Shown piece after piece: positions 58,410 to 64,000 of a DNA stretch of 64,000 bases. Source of the DNA: Vicia villosa (lineage: Eukaryota; Streptophyta; Magnoliopsida; Fabales; Fabaceae); the NCBI RefSeq assembly GCF_029867415.1, contig NC_081185.1, positions 122,516,920-122,580,919 on the forward strand, given 5' to 3'. A program made the translations under genes and the position numbers. The notes under the pieces are model-generated. The model did no database searches. It saw nothing but the letters and a program-made list of their open reading frames with translations, and was not told the origin of the DNA. The stretch's first letter is position 1, and every line of letters begins with the position of its first letter.

Positions 58410-59545
58410 TCACATGATTGTGTTTCTTGTAAAATGACCGATTTGCCTACCCTTTATGGATATACAAGAAGGGCAAAGTGGGAATAATAAGTAGAAGAAT
58501 AGAAAGGAATGGAAATACGTGACGGGAGTGAAGAATGAATAGGACAAGAAAGAAGAAGTGGGAGCACTCACAGAGTCACTCACTAGCATAGTACGTACAA
58601 ACAAGAAAACACTCTCATTGCTACTACGTTGCATTGCGTTTTGTTATTTGTTTTGCATATACTCACTCTGATTTTCTGACACTGCGAGCACACACTGTGT
58701 GGCAACTGGCAACACATTTTTTTTATAGTTTGTCTTTATTCTCTCTTTGTGCGACAACAAACCAAAACGGTTAAGGTTAGAGCATATATGACCCTTCACC
58801 TTTGTACGTTCTCTCTTTCTAGGGGAGGGTCCACTTAGTATATACCACTACCAGATAGACATGGTTACAATTATCCTCTTTGTTGATTTCAGTATAAAAA
58901 GATTAACCAATAAATAAATGTTTCACACTAGCTAGTACTATTAGATTACTTCACATTTTCATTTATAAAAATATGGATGTGATTAGGAAAAAAAAAAAAG
59001 GAGAGATGTTGTATAAAGAATCAAGAATCTTATAGATGAAAGTGGGGGAATAGCCACGACGGCACCACTTTGAGTCTAGCAGATCAATGACAAAGACATT
59101 TGATATGTTGAAAGGTGGCTGAGTTGGGTGAGTTGCATTCAATTCAATCACTTTGTAACAATGTAAACACTTAGAATTCACATCAAACTTATTTTATTAA
59201 ACTGGCTTAAGTTAATATATAGAGAGCCTTGAACTGAGTTTGGTGTCACGTTCATTTTTCAATGGAGATTTTGAAATTAATTACATGGTTTATTCAGTAT
59301 GTCGTCATCAATTGGATAATAGCTTCAAGTTCCACACTTTCCTTAATGGGTTTGTTCTATGATGTTATGTTATGTTATGCCCTCTCTCTTATTCTCTATT
59401 TTATTCAAGTCCTATGATGTTAAGCATATGTGATGCTATTGCTTTGCCCTAGGGCATAAAGGTATCACGCAGTCTTATATCGTCATGTTAAAGCTTGGAG
59501 AAAAGACAAATAAGAAATTAATTACTTTTAACCCTTAATAGATAA

Positions 59546-59548
<3 letters not shown>
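58410..59548. other. Upstream region of the zinc-finger gene
   Basis: AT-rich, no recognised domain, no clear transposon ends. Confidence 0.4.

Positions 59549-59632
<84 letters not shown>
59549..59632. repeat. (AT)38 microsatellite followed by (AC)4
   Basis: Uninterrupted AT dinucleotides from 59549 to 59624, then ACACACAC. Confidence 0.98.
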
Positions 59633-59633
<1 letters not shown>

Positions 59634-59879
59634 AAACTTTTAACTTAATTTCAATTTTTTAAATGACTAATTAGACTAACGAAACAATCTTGAAGAAAAT
59701 CACATAAAATAAACCAATCATAGTGTAAATGCACCAAAACGAAACTTACATGGTAATAAATCTCAACCCAGAACAAGACCAAAAGTGTGTATGTTATAAA
59801 GAAAGCAAGACTCGGCACATCAAGTAAGATATGTTGGACAATTAACATGCATAGAATCTACACTTGGTTGGAATATGAC

Positions 59880-60236
59880 TTGGAGTTTAAATTGGAAGAG
59901 TTCAAAAGATTTGGTTGCATTCAAGAAAAGGTGAGAAAAGTCAATACTAGAGTTAAATTAAATTTAATTTGGTTAGCTCGAATTTGGTGCATTTGCCTAA
60001 TGAAAAATGCAATTATTTTTTATAATGCTTCTTTTAGCTTTGAAGCGGTTATTTCCAATATTTTGTTCTTTTCTTGGAGATGGTTGTGTAATAGCGATTC
60101 CACTTCTTGGACTAATTTTTATGATTGGTACAATTTACCATTAAACTGTTTCAACTCTATTTAGAGTTCTTGTTGTAAGGGTTGCACCCCTAGTGCGATA
60201 TCTTATATCATTGCTTATTAAAAAAAACATGCATAA
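59880..60236 (+). pseudogene. 3' end of a LINE retrotransposon
   Basis: The plus-strand frame reads LNLIWLARIWCICLMKNAII, then NILFFSWRWLCNS and FYDWYNLPLNCF, the tail of the RVT zinc-binding domain of plant L1-type LINEs. It is followed by a short 3' UTR and an A-run at 60222-60228. Severely 5' truncated, as is usual for LINE copies. Confidence 0.55.
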
Positions 60237-60849
60237 ACACAAACAGTGTGAATGATATCACTAAAAAACAGCACTCATTAGCCATGTGACATTCACGCAA
60301 TAAACAAAAATATCACGTTACAAAACACAAATTAGCGACATGAGCAAACACACCGCATGTGTCTATTTCGCAACTAGTTGCCACGTGAAAAGCGCGTAGC
60401 AATTTTGCCTGAGCATATTTTAAATTTTAAAAAAATCAAGAATGGGGAAATCATTACAACTATATGCCTTCAGATTTCTATTACAACTAAGTTGACACTT
60501 CATCGCGGTCAAAAAAAAAGTTGACACTTCATCGACCATATTACATGCAATGAATTACAAATAGTAATATTAAAATCAGATTGTGTTACAAAATAATTCG
60601 AATTAAATGCTGAAACTAGTGCTCTATACCTCCGACTAATTTAAAACTCAACATCTCATCCATAAGTTCCTCATCATTGATTAAGATCGTTGGTTGCAGT
60701 GATCATTCACTTCAGAGAATCCATTTTCAAGATGATATATTTTCACTACTAAAATAGTAACTTAATATGGAACCGAAGACACCATATAAAGACGAAAGAT
60801 AAAAAGAAAGTTAAATAATGAATGACAACTGAAAAAACGAGACCAAATC

Positions 60850-61255
60850 CACGTATTTAACTTTATTTTTTTCAACAAGTTCATCATACAATAACATTAT
60901 TTGGCCAAGCATTTCTATTATGTTCCTTACCAATAACAACTCTCCATTTGTTTTGAAGAGCTTTGGAAAGCTTAACAAGTCTCTAAATCTTTGGTGTAAG
61001 TCCCTTGACAATAGGGTCAACAATAAATCTCTTAGCCCATTTCATCAAATTAGGAGTCTTTTCTTCAACCAACACTTTCATATCATACTCATTCTCTATC
61101 ACGGTAACTCATCCCAAAAAATACCCAAACACAACATGAACATACCCAATTGTGTAACCACTAAATAAGGCTTTTCTTCACTACACTTTTCAAAAGCATC
61201 CCCCGTCCTTTAAACCACTTCTCCCATTATCTCAAAATATGTCTTCCTTTCTCCT
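60850..61255 (-). pseudogene. Broken tau-class glutathione S-transferase, C-terminal exon
   Basis: On the minus strand: KTYFEIMGEVV, stop, RTGDAFEKCSEEKPYLVVTQ, then after two stops and a frameshift KVLVEEKTPNLMKWAKRF, DPIVKGLTPKI, stop, RLVKLSKALQNKWR. The series matches the alpha-helical C-terminal half of plant GSTU proteins (E-KTP-L-W-A--F--DP-VK, KLV--SKALQ-KW). The N-terminal thioredoxin-like exon is not seen. Four stops and one frameshift mark it as dead. Confidence 0.6.
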
Positions 61256-61271
61256 CTCTTTATTTACTCTA

Positions 61272-61318
61272 TTTGACATTGGACACACGCATCCTAAAGA
61301 CTTTACACCAAGCACATT

Positions 61319-61371
<53 letters not shown>
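61272..61371. repeat. Copy of the 43360 block followed by (TA)25
   Basis: ACATTGGACACACGCATCCT to CACCAAGCACATTCT (61272-61318) matches 43360-43402 upstream of PES-like copy 2. In both places a TA-rich tract follows; here it is a pure (TA)25 run at 61322-61371. Confidence 0.7.
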
Positions 61372-61374
<3 letters not shown>

Positions 61375-61773
61375 TTATGCGGGCTCATAAGGCAAATGTT
61401 TAATTAGACTATTTCTTTCCTTATAGAAATTAATCTCGCACACAAATATCATGACAACCATCTAAATCAATTTGATGACTGACTCCATTATATGTTCTGT
61501 CACACACATTTAGTTGCCAACCATTTCTCTTATTTAAAGAGGGATTTGTGCGACTTCATAAGTATTCAAATTCTTTCTCATTCAAATACTATTTTCACTC
61601 TCATACTGAATTGAGCGTTAAAGTGATAACCTTGCAGATCAACCCCTTCTCTAATAAAATAAACTATGAACCCTTACTTTCGATCAACACTAGTTCCACC
61701 ATGGAACATTAATGTCGTATATAGGAATCTACTTCTGATTCCTACAATTTACACGATCAAACCTATATGGATT

Positions 61774-63597
61774 TGTAACACTCCGTATTTTTCGTAATTT
61801 AATTTAATTTAATTGAATTATGGGGATTATTTGGAATTATTGAGAATTGTGAGAATTAAACAAATGAGCTTAAGCTGTGATTAGTAAAGAAGGGGGTGTG
61901 TTGGGAGGCCCTATTACTAATTGGAATAGTTTTATATTTTTTTCACAAAATAAAGGATTGTGAGAAAAGAGGAATAGAACCAAAAAGAAGAGAAGTCTGA
62001 ACGTGAAAGAACAGAGAAGCGGAGAAGTGCGAAGAGAGGAAGAGCGAATAATCAACCTTCAGGTAAGGGGGGACTCTTCCATTTATCTTCTATTATGGGA
62101 TTATAGGTAGTAGGATGGATTGAACATGTTGTTTGTATCAATTGAGTTATGTTTAGGTTGTGGAATGTTAGGTTTTGGGGAATTGGTTAATATTGGTTGT
62201 ATTGATCATGTATGGTGTTAATTGAGTGTTTAAAATGTGTTATAATTGTGGTATATTATGTCACTTGATGATGTTTTTATGTGGGTATGATTATGGCGTG
62301 ATTGGACTGAGATTGAGAGGGGAAGGTGTCAGAATCGCAGCAAAATTCTGCATAAAACGCAGCATGCGTCGACCTGAGTGTCAGTATGCGTCGACCTATA
62401 GTGTCAGCGTGCGCTTACCCGAGAGTGGTAGAAGTTCTATGCGTCGACCTGAAGGATGCTATGCGTCGACGCACTGCATGCAATTTTTGAAAAATATTCT
62501 GAAGGTCGTAACTTTTGATCCATTTGTCCGATTTTGGTGTCGTTTCGAGCATAGCGAAGCTAATTAAATGATTTATACAATAAAATGGTGTTTTTATTCG
62601 TGAATCGATTTTATATTAAAACTCTCGATTTTAATTAGTGGTGATAGTTTATGCGTACAGGTACAATGGTGAATATTTTATCTGTAGTGATGCCGTGATT
62701 GTAACTGGTGGTTGATATACATATATTGTCGATGTAAAATATGTGTTTGTTATGGTTGAGGATAGCATAAACCGTGTGTGGCTATTGATTGTTGTGTTGG
62801 TTGATGATTATGACATCTGGTTGATTAATGTTGATGACGAACATGTTATGGTTGATGCATGCATTTCATAATCATTATGTGGCTGATCCTTGATGATGAT
62901 GGATTAGTGGTAGCTAATTCCCATTGTGTGGAATTAGTGAGTGGGTGTTGTCGTATCCTTGATGATGGTGGATCGGTGAGATGGGTTATCCCATGTTTGG
63001 TACCACATGCATGTAGTTGCATTGCATTAGGCTACTTGTGTTATTATAACATGAATGGAAGATTGTCCAATGTTATAATATGTGTTGATTGTGTATTTAT
63101 TGTGACTAATTGTGTTGTTGTGAATCTGATCGTAACTGTAATTGGGTGAATAATATGTGATTGACATTTTATTATCTATCTCTTATAACATTGGTTAAAT
63201 GTGAATGAGACTCACCCTTACTGTTGTTATTTTTCAGATTAGCTTTTGTACTTGGTGAGGATTAGCTCGTCAAGTAATTCGTTAGAGTCAGTTGGGTCCG
63301 TGTCATGCTCTGGTCGTGTAACATTGGGAACGTTATTTAGAGTTACTTGATAAACTCTTATCATTGGGTGTTTTGTTATGGTGGTATTTTGAGTCTATGA
63401 CTCTGGTTGTTTCATTATTCAGATGTTAAAGATATTTTCCGCTGTGTTAACATGTTAATCTGGATAATTTTGGTTTAACGTTCTCTTTTATGGCATGACA
63501 TGAGTATTGTTTTAATTATCTGGAAGTTGTAATGCCCTTTCCATGTTTTACTCTGATTATTGTTAAATTTTCCGCGGGGTTTTAGAAGGGTGTTACA
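61774..63597. repeat. Solo LTR, chromovirus-like gypsy, 1824 bp
   Basis: It begins TGTAACACTCC and ends GGGTGTTACA, a good terminal inverted repeat with TG..CA. It is flanked on both sides by GATT (61770-61773, 63598-63601), with no PBS, polypurine tract or coding domain adjoining, as left by LTR-LTR recombination. Inside, ATGCGTCGACCTG-like words recur at 62366-62470. Confidence 0.75.
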
Positions 63598-64000
63598 GAT
63601 TCATTTGAATCTCCTCCGCTAGAAATTCAGATCGATCTCCTTCAATTGAAATACATATCTATATTTCCTAATCACTTTTATCGAGTTTCAAACTCGTATC
63701 CTTCCGATCCTCCATCGGATATATCGACAATGGTGGCATCCAAAGCTACTTGTCCCACCGTTCAATGACATGTTGTCATTGTACTACTGTGGTTGTCAGA
63801 TATCCATCACCTCCTCCTAAAGGGAAAAACGATCAAGTTTTGGTGACTTCTCATTTAGTTCCCTCACCACAAGACCCTGTCAAACCTAGGGAAAATTAAG
63901 GAGCATTTTAACATATTCTATTCATTGGATCTTTGCCACAGTTTCACCAAGGAGAACCTTCACTCATACCTCTATGACTACCTACAATTCCTGGAATAAA
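63598..64000. other. Unassigned sequence at the right edge
   Basis: No confident frame. Together with 61640-61773 it is the target into which the solo LTR inserted. A stretch with FTKENLHSYLYDYL-like translation near 63935 is not recognised. Confidence 0.3.

Overview
This is a window of plant nuclear DNA from a legume, most likely the repeat-rich inverted-repeat-lacking/Fabeae group (pea, vetch or lentil relatives). The evidence is spliceosomal introns, an Ogre-type Ty3/gypsy retrotransposon with a 4.7-kb LTR, many nested plant transposable elements, and only three recognisable host genes in 64 kb. The species assignment is inference.

Layout. 1-13865 (minus strand) is the 5' part of an apparently young Ogre/Tat element. 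It has a 4.7-kb LTR with TATA box, a primer-binding site, ORF1, gag-protease, a small in-frame intron, and pol running off the left edge. 13866-15730 holds old LTR-element debris, including an internally deleted copia copy. 16452-32495 is a 14-exon esterase/acyltransferase gene of the phytyl ester synthase (PES) family. Its first intron has grown to 10.5 kb through an AT-rich inverted/tandem repeat block, a dead copia element with both LTRs, and an antisense copia gag fragment. 33500-43000 is a graveyard of MITEs, plant-mobile-domain scraps, copia-type LTRs and an Ogre-like ORF1/gag remnant. 43546-50751 is a second tandem PES-family gene with the same 14 exons in the same phases and a 1.8-kb first intron that carries a MITE with a perfect 9-bp target duplication. 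51250-56660 holds an array of GATGCATC palindromes, a copia-type LTR and a degenerate gypsy pol. 57641-58321 (minus) is a single-exon C2H2 zinc-finger repressor gene of the KNUCKLES type. 59550-64000 contains long AT microsatellites, a LINE tail, a broken tau-class glutathione S-transferase, and a chromovirus-like solo LTR with flanking direct repeats.

How the parts relate. The two PES-like genes are a tandem duplication that includes the 3' UTR. Both keep every exon open, so both could encode plastid acyltransferases (668 and 698 aa) despite heavy intronic transposon load. The zinc-finger gene is functionally unrelated. The Ogre element is the only transposon here whose coding regions look intact. 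Its LTR also encodes a previously unlisted 55-aa predicted membrane peptide directly downstream of the LTR promoter, which is the most unexpected feature of the window.
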